The notes under the pieces were generated by a model. It did not search any database. It saw nothing but the letters and a program-made list of their open reading frames with translations, and was not told the origin of the DNA. Position numbers and translations under genes: made by a program. From Chitinophagaceae bacterium (GTDB lineage: Bacteria > Bacteroidota > Bacteroidia > Chitinophagales > Chitinophagaceae), in the NCBI GenBank assembly GCA_947380435.1, contig CANCRC010000008.1:1-32667 (forward strand): 32,667 bases of DNA, written 5' to 3'. Below, in pieces: positions 18,669-27,676 of the stretch (position 1 is its first letter; each line of letters opens with the position of its first letter).

Positions 18669-19331
18669 ATGAATAATAAAAAAATGATACTTTTATATGT
18701 ACTTGTAATAATAGGCATTCCATTTATTTACGCAGCCTATCTCTACCCTAGTTTACCCGAAATTATCCCTACTCACTTTAATATTAAAGGAGAGGCCGAT
18801 GGCTTTGGTGGAAAAGACAGTATTTATTTAGCGCCCATCATTATGGGTGTAGCAAGTTTATTTACCTATTTTTTACTCTCCAATATTAAAAATTTCGATC
18901 CCAAAAGAACTGAAAAAATAGATGATGGATTATTTAGGAAGTTTGGATTTTTCACTGCCTTGTTTTTAAGTTTATTAAGCTTGGTGCTTTTATACGCAAC
19001 CACGCATCAGGGTATTCCTATTGAAAAATTATTATTTCCTATGTTAGGTTTAGCCTTTGCAGCAATGGGTTTATATATGCCTAAAATAAAGCAGAATTAT
19101 TTTGCAGGATTTAAATTGCCTTGGACCTTAGACAATGAAGACAATTGGAACGCCACACATAAAATTGCTGGTAAAGCATGGTTCTATGGTGGTATACTTC
19201 AATTTGTAGCAGGAATTGCCTTTAGTTCTGTAACTTCTTTTGTCATTTTTTTTATTGACATGATCGTGATGGTACTCATACCTACTATTTACTCTTATAG
19301 AATGTTTAAAAATGGAAATAAAATTTCCTAA
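18669..19331 (+). CDS. DUF1648/SdpI-like integral membrane protein
   Basis: LPEIIPTHFNIKGEADGFGGKDSIYLAPIIMG (DUF1648 pattern) and PKIKQNYFAGFKLPWTLDNEDNWNATHKIAGKAWF (SdpI pattern), with multiple TM helices. Confidence 0.85.
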   Translation: MNNKKMILLYVLVIIGIPFIYAAYLYPSLPEIIPTHFNIKGEADGFGGKDSIYLAPIIMGVASLFTYFLLSNIKNFDPKRTEKIDDGLFRKFGFFTALFLSLLSLVLLYATTHQGIPIEKLLFPMLGLAFAAMGLYMPKIKQNYFAGFKLPWTLDNEDNWNATHKIAGKAWFYGGILQFVAGIAFSSVTSFVIFFIDMIVMVLIPTIYSYRMFKNGNKIS

Positions 19332-19342
19332 AATATATAATT

Positions 19343-20482
19343 ATGAAACTAGCTACTAAATATATTCACGCAGGTGCGCATCCCGATCCAAGTACAGGTG
19401 CCATCATGACACCTATTTATCAAACCTCAACCTATGTGCAATCGGCACCAGGCGTGCATAAGGGTTATGAGTATGCTAGAAGTCAAAACCCTACTAGGTT
19501 TGCATTAGAAGAAGCTTTTGCAGTGATTGAAAATGGAAAATTTGGATTGGCCTTTGCAAGTGGAGTCGCTGCTACCGATGCAGTGATGCGTTTATTAGTA
19601 CCAGGAGATGAAGTGGTGGCAGCACATGATATGTATGGAGGATCATTCAGGTTATTTTCTAAAGTACATGAAAAGATGGGCATCAAATTTATTTATGTAG
19701 ATACTTCTAATGCAGAGAATGTCGCAGCTGTAATGACAGAAAAAACTAAATTAATTTGGTTAGAAACACCTACTAACCCCTTAATGAACATTAGTGATAT
19801 AGCAGCAGTGTCAGCCATTGGTAATAAACATAATTGCATGATATGCGTAGACAATACTTTTGCGTCTCCTTATTTACAAAACCCTTTGGACTTTGGTGCC
19901 ACTATTGTAATGCATTCAGCTACAAAATATTTAGGCGGACATAGCGATGTCATACAAGGTTGTTTAGTCATGAATGATCAAGCTTTAAGAGATCAATTAT
20001 ATTTTATACAAAAAAGTACAGGCGCTGTGCCGGGACCACAGGATTGCTTTTTAGTATTAAGAGGTATTAAAACTTTGCATGTACGTATGCAAAGACATTG
20101 TGAAAATGGTATTCAAGTAGCAGCTTATTTAAGACAACATCCTAAAGTAGGAAAAGTATACTGGTGTGGCTTTGAGGATCATCCTAATCATGACATTGCT
20201 AAAAAACAAATGCGTGGATTTGGCGGCATGATGAGTTTTACTTTAAAAACCGATACTATTGAAGCGGCCACTAAAGTACTATCTAGCACCAAAGTGTTTT
20301 CATTAGCGGAAAGCTTGGGCGGTGTGGAGTCTTTAATCAATCACCCTGCAAGTATGACCCATGCTTCAATACCGCGTGAACAAAGAATTGCCAATGGTTT
20401 ATCGGATGGGCTTATTCGTTTAAGTGTAGGTATTGAAGATGCCGATGACTTAATAGCAGACTTAGCACAAGCCATTGGATAA
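19343..20482 (+). CDS. Cystathionine gamma-synthase/-lyase-like PLP enzyme (Cys/Met metabolism)
   Basis: ATKYIHAGAHPDPSTGAIMTPIYQTSTY, YARSQNPTRFALE, LETPTNPLMNI, HSATKYLGGHSDVIQG (PLP Lys) and LAESLGGVESLINHPASMTHAS. Confidence 0.94.
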   Translation: MKLATKYIHAGAHPDPSTGAIMTPIYQTSTYVQSAPGVHKGYEYARSQNPTRFALEEAFAVIENGKFGLAFASGVAATDAVMRLLVPGDEVVAAHDMYGGSFRLFSKVHEKMGIKFIYVDTSNAENVAAVMTEKTKLIWLETPTNPLMNISDIAAVSAIGNKHNCMICVDNTFASPYLQNPLDFGATIVMHSATKYLGGHSDVIQGCLVMNDQALRDQLYFIQKSTGAVPGPQDCFLVLRGIKTLHVRMQRHCENGIQVAAYLRQHPKVGKVYWCGFEDHPNHDIAKKQMRGFGGMMSFTLKTDTIEAATKVLSSTKVFSLAESLGGVESLINHPASMTHASIPREQRIANGLSDGLIRLSVGIEDADDLIADLAQAIG

Positions 20483-21267
20483 TGAAAGATGAGATTCATC
20501 AATTATTAGACCAAAAAGTAAAGCAGTATAACCATATTGAATTTATTGAGAAGGATCCTATTTGTATTCCACATTTATTTACAAAGCAGCAGGATATTGA
20601 AATTGCTGGTTTTTTTGCGGCCATTTTTGCCTGGGGCAATAGAACCACCATTATTAATAAAAGCAAGGAGCTTCTTGAAAGAATGGACAATGCACCCTTT
20701 GTATTTTGTACCCAACACCAAGATAAAGATTTAAAAAAATTACTAGGCTTTGCGCATAGAACTTTCAACGATACTGACTTATTATATTGCATTGAATTTT
20801 TTAAACAGCATTATAGTAAAAATGAAAGCTTAGAAAATGCATTTTTTAAAACTGAAAGGATTGATTCAATAAACAAGACCAGTGCTGTTGAAAAAGCACT
20901 CATACATTTTCAAGATTATTTTTTCTCTTTAGAAGATGCCCCCGTAAGAACCAAGAAACATATAGCAAGTCCGGTATCGGGTTCTACTTGTAAAAGACTA
21001 AATATGTTTTTACGCTGGATGGTAAGAAAAGATAAACAAGGAGTAGATTTTGGCATTTGGAAAAAGATAAGCCCTGCAGACCTTATCATGCCCATTGATG
21101 TACATGTAGCAAGGGTTTCAAGGGGTTTGGGTATTGTAAAAAGAATGCAAACAGATTGGCAAACAGCTATTGAATTAACCAATTATTGTCGAACTTTAGA
21201 CCCCAAGGACCCTGTCAAATACGATTTCGCATTGTTTAGTTTGGGTGTGATAGAAAAATATAATTAA
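20482..21267 (+). CDS. TIGR02757 family protein
   Basis: DIEIAGFFAAIFAWGNRTTIINKSKELLERMD, LNMFLRWMVRKDKQGVDFGIWKKISPADLIMPIDVHVARVSRGLGI. Start overlaps the upstream stop (TAATG). Confidence 0.82.
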   Translation: MKDEIHQLLDQKVKQYNHIEFIEKDPICIPHLFTKQQDIEIAGFFAAIFAWGNRTTIINKSKELLERMDNAPFVFCTQHQDKDLKKLLGFAHRTFNDTDLLYCIEFFKQHYSKNESLENAFFKTERIDSINKTSAVEKALIHFQDYFFSLEDAPVRTKKHIASPVSGSTCKRLNMFLRWMVRKDKQGVDFGIWKKISPADLIMPIDVHVARVSRGLGIVKRMQTDWQTAIELTNYCRTLDPKDPVKYDFALFSLGVIEKYN

Positions 21268-21272
21268 AGCAA

Positions 21273-21554
21273 ATGGAGACGAACTTATTAGCATTAGAAA
21301 AATTAAGTACCCTAGAATTAGAGACTATGATCAATGATTTGATTAAAGAAGACTTTTCTAAATTAGTACAACTGCTTTACCGTATAGATGTCTCAGAAGC
21401 AAAATTGAAAAATGTATTGAAGGAACATCCTAATGAAGATGCAGGAAAATTAATGGCAAAAATAGTTATAGAAAGATTAGCCGCTACTAAAAAAGCGAGA
21501 GAAAGTTTTTCAACCAAGTCTACAAATATTGAAGACGATGAAGAAAGACTCTAG
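21273..21554 (+). CDS. Small hypothetical helical protein
   Basis: 93-aa ORF 6 bp downstream of the preceding gene; charged, helix-rich sequence. No family recognised. Confidence 0.6.
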   Translation: METNLLALEKLSTLELETMINDLIKEDFSKLVQLLYRIDVSEAKLKNVLKEHPNEDAGKLMAKIVIERLAATKKARESFSTKSTNIEDDEERL

Positions 21555-21607
21555 TACGAATAATATAGATAGATAGATAGAAAAATAGATAAGAAATTAC
21601 AGTTAAA

Positions 21608-22306
21608 CTATAAATCACCTAACTGCGGTCTCATTACAATATCTTCCACTACTGCTTGTGGACTTAATTGCGCAGCTGCTAAAATCATTTTAGCAATATC
21701 ACTTGATTCCATAATACGACTAGGCTCCACCCCGCTGCCCGCCCAGCTATTGGTATAAGTAGCCCCAGGATAAACACCCGTTACTTTAATGCCTTTATCT
21801 TTTAATTCTTCTCTTAAGTTTTTTGAAAATCCCTCTAAAGCATACTTACTAATACTATAAGAACCACCATGGGTATAGGCTTGTAAAGAAGCAATAGAGC
21901 AAATATTAAAAATATGTCCGCTGCCCGCTTTTATCATGGCAGGAACAATGGCACGTGAACTATGATAAGCAGAATATAAGTTAGCCGCAATTTGTGATTC
22001 TAAAATACCTTGCTCCTCTTCCATCAAATTGCCAGGCAAAAAGAAACCTGCATTATTAATTAAAATAGAAGGTGTACCAAAACCCAAACACCAATGACCA
22101 AATGACTTACAATCTTCAGGCTTTGCTAAGTCGGCCTGCATACTATGAATAGTAGCTGTAGGATACTTTTTTACTAAATTTTCACTGGCCTCTTTTAAAC
22201 GAGCAGCGGTTTTACTGCAAATACATAATGTATGCCCTTCTGCTGCAAAAGCTTCTGCCACTGCATAACCAATTCCTTGTGAAGCCCCTGTAATAACAAC
22301 AAGCAT
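21608..22306 (-). CDS. SDR-family oxidoreductase
   Basis: VVITGASQGIGYAVAEAFA, INNAGFFLPGNL, YSISKYALEGFSKNLREEL and YPGATYT. Confidence 0.93.
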   Translation of the reverse strand: MLVVITGASQGIGYAVAEAFAAEGHTLCICSKTAARLKEASENLVKKYPTATIHSMQADLAKPEDCKSFGHWCLGFGTPSILINNAGFFLPGNLMEEEQGILESQIAANLYSAYHSSRAIVPAMIKAGSGHIFNICSIASLQAYTHGGSYSISKYALEGFSKNLREELKDKGIKVTGVYPGATYTNSWAGSGVEPSRIMESSDIAKMILAAAQLSPQAVVEDIVMRPQLGDL

Positions 22307-22386
22307 ATAAATAATTTATAGTTAACCTAAATAAAGAATAAAGATAAGAAGCAAAATTGTAAATTCGTTCAATACAACTATGCTTG

Positions 22387-23082
22387 ATGCCTTATAAAGA
22401 CCTATTTTTTGACCTTGACCATACCATTTGGGACTTTGAATTAAATTCAAAAGAAACCTTATGGGACCTGCATCAGAAATATGCGCTAGAGGCTAAGGGC
22501 ATTAACAATTTTGATGTTTTTTATACTAATTACAGTGTACATAACCACCGTTTATGGGATAGGTATACCAAGGGCTTTATTAAGCAAGAGGAGTTAAGAT
22601 GGAAGCGTATTTACCTAAGTTTATTAGATTATAAAATAGCAGACGAAGCCTTGTCTAAAGAAATGTCCATTGACTATTTAGATATACTCCCTAATAAAAA
22701 GAATTTATTCCCCTACACCATTGAAATTTTGGACTACTTGAAAAATAAGAACTACAAAATGCATTTAATCACGAATGGTTTTGAATCGGTTCAATTTAAG
22801 AAAATCAAAAATTCAAATTTAGCCGACTACTTTACCCAAGTAATTACCTCAGAGGCTAGTAATAGCTTAAAGCCCCATAAAGAAATTTTTGACTACGCTT
22901 TAAAAGTTACTAATGCAAAGCTTGAAACTAGTATTATGATTGGAGACAATGAGGCTGCCGATATTCAAGGCGCCATTAACGCAGGCATGGATTCTATCTT
23001 TGTAAACCACTTACAAATAGAACCAACTGTACCTGCAACGCATACCATTACACATTTAAAGGAGTTAGAAAACTTATTCTAA
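22387..23082 (+). CDS. YjjG-like HAD-superfamily nucleotidase/hydrolase
   Basis: FFDLDHTIWDFELNSKETL, LITNGFESVQFKKIKNSNL and IMIGDNEAADIQGAINAGMDSIFVN. Annotated here from the ATG at 22387; the ORF track used TTG at 22384. Confidence 0.9.
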   Translation: MPYKDLFFDLDHTIWDFELNSKETLWDLHQKYALEAKGINNFDVFYTNYSVHNHRLWDRYTKGFIKQEELRWKRIYLSLLDYKIADEALSKEMSIDYLDILPNKKNLFPYTIEILDYLKNKNYKMHLITNGFESVQFKKIKNSNLADYFTQVITSEASNSLKPHKEIFDYALKVTNAKLETSIMIGDNEAADIQGAINAGMDSIFVNHLQIEPTVPATHTITHLKELENLF

Positions 23083-23159
23083 AGTCTTAAATAATTCGAT
23101 AGAAATTATATAGGTGCTGAATTAAAATTACTTAGCGTTATAAAAAGTAATGCGCAGTA

Positions 23160-23816
23160 TTACCAACTAGCAAGTACTGTAACACCGCCTTTTACTACAT
23201 CGCCAATTTTAGTATGAATGGTTGTGCCCACTGGTAATAGTAAATCAACCCTACTACCAAATTTAATAAAACCATATTCATCACATTGGTTGAATGATTG
23301 ACCCACTGTAGTATAGTTACAAATTCTTCTTGCTAGGGCTCCAGCAATTTGTTTACATAAAATATTTCCTTTACTATTCTCTACTACCACAGACCATCTT
23401 TCATTATCGGTAGAAGATTTTGGATGCCATGCCACTAAAAATTTACCAGGATGATATTTGTTATAAATAATATTACCCGCTATAGGTAAACGGTTCACAT
23501 GCACATTGGCAGGACTCATGAATACACTAATTTGAATTCTTCTTTCTTTATAAAATTCATCGGGCTGTACTTCTTCAATCACCACCACTTTACCGTCGGC
23601 AGGTGATACAATAGCGTCATCACTAATGGTTAATGGACGAACAGGCATTCTAAAAAAAGAAACTATAAATAAGAAAAAAGCAAGTGTAATAATAAAGACC
23701 AGCCAAGCTGCTATTACTGAGACAGGGAATAAGTAGGAAAAATTAACAATATTCAAGACCCCCACTAAAATAGCAACCAATGAAATTGTAGCAGTACCTT
23801 CTTTATGTATTGTCAT
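23160..23816 (-). CDS. psd: Phosphatidylserine decarboxylase family protein
   Basis: ISDDAIVSPADGKVVVIEEV, RIQISVFMSPANVHVNRLPIAG, KYHPGKFLVAWHPKSSTDNER and IKFGSRVDLLLP (short PSD type). Confidence 0.92.
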   Translation of the reverse strand: MTIHKEGTATISLVAILVGVLNIVNFSYLFPVSVIAAWLVFIITLAFFLFIVSFFRMPVRPLTISDDAIVSPADGKVVVIEEVQPDEFYKERRIQISVFMSPANVHVNRLPIAGNIIYNKYHPGKFLVAWHPKSSTDNERWSVVVENSKGNILCKQIAGALARRICNYTTVGQSFNQCDEYGFIKFGSRVDLLLPVGTTIHTKIGDVVKGGVTVLASW

Positions 23817-23846
23817 AATGTAAATTTAGGTGCAAATGTAAAACAT

Positions 23847-24707
23847 CTAAAACAGAATCTGAAGAATTAGCCATACAAATGGGGTGGCAAATAAGATAGA
23901 ATCAAATCTGTCTAAGAAGCCTCCATGACCTGGCATCATACTACCACTGTCTTTCACGCCAGCGAGTCTCTTTAATTTACTTTCTAATAAATCACCAAAA
24001 TTACCTGCAATAGAGGCTATTAAACTTATGTAAAAAATATATTTCTCTTGAATAGGCACTATCATGGCCATCACCTTAGACACAATCAATACGGATAATA
24101 TAATACCCGCAATAGTACCTTCCCATGTTTTATTGGGAGAGATGGGTGATAAAGGTGTTTTGCCAATGACCGAACCTACTAAATAAGCCATGGTATCGTT
24201 TACCCAAATAGAAACAATTAATATTAAAGGAATAGAAAAAGTCCAGCTACCAAAATACGTATTGGTCATAAAACTTTTTAACTGAAAAAATAAAGACAAA
24301 CACATAGGAATATACACTAAACCCGCAAAGGAAATAGCCCAATTTTGTAAATTAATTTTTTTAGTAAAGATATCTACAATAATCATAAAGGCTAGTACGA
24401 AAGGAATTACTCTACTGCCAATAAATTTAATACTCACTGCATTAATGGCTAAATCCACTGGGCCCAATGTCATCATCATTAAACAACCAATTACTAGCAA
24501 ACCCCATTTATGAACAGCCGTAATGTTTTTATACGTTGGATAAATAAGCGCCAATAATTTTTGATACTCATACAAACAGCCCAATTGTATCATTAAAAAT
24601 AAAGTAAAAAAAGACCAAGTATTCCAAATCAAACCTGCTATCATTATAATAACAAAAACAAGTGCAGACAAGGCTCTTACTTTAAAAGTGGACAAATTAA
24701 ACGCCAT
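23847..24707 (-). CDS. cdsA: Phosphatidate cytidylyltransferase
   Basis: Polytopic protein with NDTMAYLVGSVIGKTPLSPISPNKTWEGTIAG and GNFGDLLESKLKRLAGVKDSGSMMPGHGGFLDRFDS signature. Confidence 0.95.
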   Translation of the reverse strand: MAFNLSTFKVRALSALVFVIIMIAGLIWNTWSFFTLFLMIQLGCLYEYQKLLALIYPTYKNITAVHKWGLLVIGCLMMMTLGPVDLAINAVSIKFIGSRVIPFVLAFMIIVDIFTKKINLQNWAISFAGLVYIPMCLSLFFQLKSFMTNTYFGSWTFSIPLILIVSIWVNDTMAYLVGSVIGKTPLSPISPNKTWEGTIAGIILSVLIVSKVMAMIVPIQEKYIFYISLIASIAGNFGDLLESKLKRLAGVKDSGSMMPGHGGFLDRFDSILFATPFVWLILQILF

Positions 24708-24738
24708 AGTGTATTAATTAAAAATGTTTATTAAATTT

Positions 24739-24957
24739 TTATGAAACTATTGTACTTATTTGAATAGTGGCAATAAGCGCTTGGGCTTTTTCATACATAT
24801 CCAAAGGTACATATACTTCTACTTCTCCTAAAAAAACATAGGAGGAATCTTGTTTATTGAGTGTCTTAGCAGGTATTTCATTTTCATTCAAAATACCCAT
24901 CACCATGGAAGAGGCAGCTAACTGACTGCTACTAAATACTTTTTTCCAATCCTGCAT
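24739..24957 (-). CDS. DUF2007-like small protein
   Basis: 72-aa ORF: KKVFSSSQLAASSMVMGILNENEIPAKTLNKQDSSYVFLGEVEVYVPLDMYEKAQALI resembles the DUF2007 (putative signal-transducing) family. Confidence 0.75.
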   Translation of the reverse strand: MQDWKKVFSSSQLAASSMVMGILNENEIPAKTLNKQDSSYVFLGEVEVYVPLDMYEKAQALIATIQISTIVS

Positions 24958-25873
24958 TTGTATTATTTTTTAATTGTACTAATAAATAGTAAATACCCAC
25001 TAAGGCTAGAATGCCCCAATAAATAGGTAAATTATCATCCATTAATTTTTCTACATTGGTCGCATTATTTCTTACTACATATAAACTCACCACTGCTATT
25101 CCATTGTTTAACAAATGTAGCAATATGGGTAACCAAATTGTTTTGGAATAATAATAAATATACCCCAGTATCATACCTAAGGCCATTCTAGATAAAAAAC
25201 CAAAATAAGAAAAATGAATAGTGCTAAAAATAATAGCAGTTAGTAAAATAGCAGCATAAGGCTTACCTGTTAGATCCATCAATATTTTTTGTAGGGTGCC
25301 TCTGAAATAAACTTCTTCAATTATGGCAGGCACAATAGCCACCGCCAATAATGCATAAGCTAAATCCGATAATGAATTCATATGCGTCATGGACAACATG
25401 GCTTTTTTATACTGAGCTTCTAAACCTTCAGCCCAATTTTTAAAATTGGTGGGAATAGGAATTTTTTCCGTTAAACTTCCTAAGGCGCCACTCAATATTA
25501 AACCAGTAAGTGCTAATAAAATAACAATGCCTACCGATTGATAAGATTTAATAGGTGCAAAACCCATATTGGCCATCCAGTTACCTTTTACAAAGAAGGC
25601 AAGGGCAAGACTTGGTAAACCAAAGGCAATAATGGAAGCAAGTGCATTGGCAAACTGTGCCATGGATGCATATTCAGGCTGCATTATCACCTTTTGCATA
25701 TCGGCAAGTGGAATATGTAATATTGCAGAAACAATAGAAAAGCTAATGAGCGCACCTGCAATCATGGCCACGCCAGTGATCCCTAAAAAAAGGGCCAATC
25801 TCATAGGCGGTCTCATATCAAATAATTGGTACATTTGCAATCGTATCAGTAAGATGCAAGATAATGAATTCAT
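24932..25873 (-). CDS. CPBP-family intramembrane glutamic endopeptidase
   Basis: PAIIEEVYFRGTLQKIL (EExxxR motif), TAIIFSTIHFSYFGFLSRMALGMILGYIYYYSKTIWLPILLHLLNNGIAV. Start uncertain (25897, 25873 or 25834). Confidence 0.9.
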   Translation of the reverse strand: MNSLSCILLIRLQMYQLFDMRPPMRLALFLGITGVAMIAGALISFSIVSAILHIPLADMQKVIMQPEYASMAQFANALASIIAFGLPSLALAFFVKGNWMANMGFAPIKSYQSVGIVILLALTGLILSGALGSLTEKIPIPTNFKNWAEGLEAQYKKAMLSMTHMNSLSDLAYALLAVAIVPAIIEEVYFRGTLQKILMDLTGKPYAAILLTAIIFSTIHFSYFGFLSRMALGMILGYIYYYSKTIWLPILLHLLNNGIAVVSLYVVRNNATNVEKLMDDNLPIYWGILALVGIYYLLVQLKNNTNAGLEKSI

Positions 25874-26911
25874 ATGGTTTCTATAGGCCCTATTCAATTA
25901 CCCGATTTTCCTCTATTACTCGCTCCTATGGAGGATGTAAGTGACCCGCCCTTTAGAGCTGTTTGTAAAGAAAACGGGGCCGACCTCATGTACACCGAAT
26001 TTATTAGTAGTGAGGGTTTAATTCGTGATGCCATTAAGAGCAGACAAAAACTAGACATATTTGATTATGAGCGCCCCGTTGGCATTCAAATATTTGGTGG
26101 CGATGAAGAAGCCATGGCCCTTTGCACTAAAATTGTAGACACAGTCAACCCCGATTTAATAGATATTAATTTTGGATGCCCTGTAAAAAAAGTGGTGACA
26201 AAGGGTGCAGGCGCTGGTGTTTTAAAAGATTTAGATTTAATGGTACGCTTAACGGAAGCGGTGGTAAAAAGCACCAATCTTCCTGTTACTGTTAAAACAA
26301 GATTAGGTTGGGATGAAAGCACTAAGAATATTCATGAAGTAGCTTTAAGATTACAAGATGTAGGCGTAAAAGCTTTAGCCATTCATGGACGTACAAGAGT
26401 ACAAATGTATAAAGGCGAAGCCGATTGGACTTTAATTGGTGAAATAAAAAATGATCCGCGCATACATATTCCCATTTTTGGAAATGGCGATATTAATTCT
26501 CCAGAAAAAGCATTAGAATATAAAAATAAATACGGCGTAGATGGTATTATGATTGGTCGCGCTGCCATTGGTTATCCATGGATATTTAGAGAGATAAAAC
26601 ATTTTGTGCAAACCGGAGAAAGAAGAGCCGACCCTACTATAGAAGAGCGTGTTGAAGTAGCTAGAAAGCACTTAATAAAATCGATGCAGTGGAAAGGACC
26701 TATTGCAGGCATTAATGAAATGAGAAGACATTATGCCAATTATTTAAGAGGGCTTCCGAACATTAAAGAGTATAGAAATAAATTAGTGCGCATAAGTACG
26801 CAAAATGAAATTGAAGAAATTTTAGATGAGATCAAAGAAAAGTACAAAGACACCGTGATTGAATCGGGTAAAATTGTTTTAGAGAATTACCACGAGCACT
26901 GCCCTATTTAG
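25874..26911 (+). CDS. dusB: tRNA-dihydrouridine synthase (DusB-like)
   Basis: LLAPMEDVSDPPFRAVCKENGADLMYTEFIS, DINFGCPVKKVVTKGAGAGVLKD, LAIHGRTRVQMYKGEADW and DGIMIGRAAIGYPWIFREI. Confidence 0.95.
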   Translation: MVSIGPIQLPDFPLLLAPMEDVSDPPFRAVCKENGADLMYTEFISSEGLIRDAIKSRQKLDIFDYERPVGIQIFGGDEEAMALCTKIVDTVNPDLIDINFGCPVKKVVTKGAGAGVLKDLDLMVRLTEAVVKSTNLPVTVKTRLGWDESTKNIHEVALRLQDVGVKALAIHGRTRVQMYKGEADWTLIGEIKNDPRIHIPIFGNGDINSPEKALEYKNKYGVDGIMIGRAAIGYPWIFREIKHFVQTGERRADPTIEERVEVARKHLIKSMQWKGPIAGINEMRRHYANYLRGLPNIKEYRNKLVRISTQNEIEEILDEIKEKYKDTVIESGKIVLENYHEHCPI

Positions 26912-26946
26912 TTAGTTTTATTTTTAAATACCTAATAAAACGAGCT

Positions 26947-27624
26947 TTATTTTTTTTCAATAGCTTCCATTACTGAAGCGTCTAGTGGATCCACTGTCAT
27001 AGGAAAATAATGGGTAAGCGTTCCCTCTTCATTTACTAAGTATTTACAAAAATTCCAAGCAGGCTCTTGATGATTCCAACCATTAATGGTCATATCCGAC
27101 AACCACTTAAACACTTCATTTTGGTGATTCTTTTTTATAACGATTGACTTTGCCATTAAAGGAAAGCTTACGCCATAATTCTTTTTGCAAAATGCAGCAA
27201 TCGTTTCATTGTCCTTGGTTTCTTGCTCCTTAAAGTCATTGGCAGGAAAGCCAACCACTACAAGGCTTTCTGCATATTTTTCTTGCAATTTTTCTAGGGC
27301 CTCGTACTGTCCGGTGAAACCACAATCGCTGGCAGTGTTTACTATTAATACTTTCTTTCCATTCAAAGAAGCAAAATTAAAATCCTTTCCATTAATATCC
27401 TTTGTTGTTAAACTATAAAAAGAAACAAGAGGAGCTTTATTATCTTTATTAAACTGAATTTGTTTTTTACCTGCTCCCTTACTCGTCCACATAATAGCAG
27501 GGTAAATTGTTTTTAATATAGATTGGCGATAAGACATGCCTTGTTTTTTCATAAGTAGTGTTGCAGTAACTAAAACACCTAAAGCGATGGCAATTTTTAT
27601 CATAACATTTTTTTTATTTTTCAA
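26947..27624 (-). CDS. Glutathione peroxidase family protein with N-terminal hydrophobic segment
   Basis: GKKVLIVNTASDCGFTGQYEALEKLQEKY, VVGFPANDFKEQE and PAWNFCKYLVNEEG. Confidence 0.93.
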   Translation of the reverse strand: MKNKKNVMIKIAIALGVLVTATLLMKKQGMSYRQSILKTIYPAIMWTSKGAGKKQIQFNKDNKAPLVSFYSLTTKDINGKDFNFASLNGKKVLIVNTASDCGFTGQYEALEKLQEKYAESLVVVGFPANDFKEQETKDNETIAAFCKKNYGVSFPLMAKSIVIKKNHQNEVFKWLSDMTINGWNHQEPAWNFCKYLVNEEGTLTHYFPMTVDPLDASVMEAIEKK

Positions 27625-27676
27625 TCTACCTTATTTTAAATTATACACTGGTAAAATAAATGGCTACTCAGTTAAT

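Noticed and set aside
18669-19331. SdpI-like protein as evidence for a toxin/immunity system
   Set aside because: No SdpC-like toxin, SdpR or neighbouring secreted peptide seen. DUF1648/SdpI proteins are widespread without toxins.
20499-21182. Overlapping ORFs on both strands within the TIGR02757 gene (20499-20792 -, 20537-20734 +, 20916-21182 -)
   Set aside because: The sense-strand product is coherent and belongs to a family I recognise. The others have no motif or plausible start context.
21564-21590. Short (ATAG)n microsatellite after the small hypothetical gene
   Set aside because: Only about four perfect units, outside any coding sequence or clear promoter. Possible slippage tract, but too short to claim phase variation.
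23083-23159. Short hairpins (gtaat...attac; attact...agtaat) between the HAD gene and psd
   Set aside because: 5-6 bp AT-rich stems expected by chance, with no clear T-tract.
25569-26568. ORFs opposite CPBP (25569-25886 +) and dus (26086-26322 -, 26383-26568 -)
   Set aside because: Shadow ORFs of two well-recognised genes.
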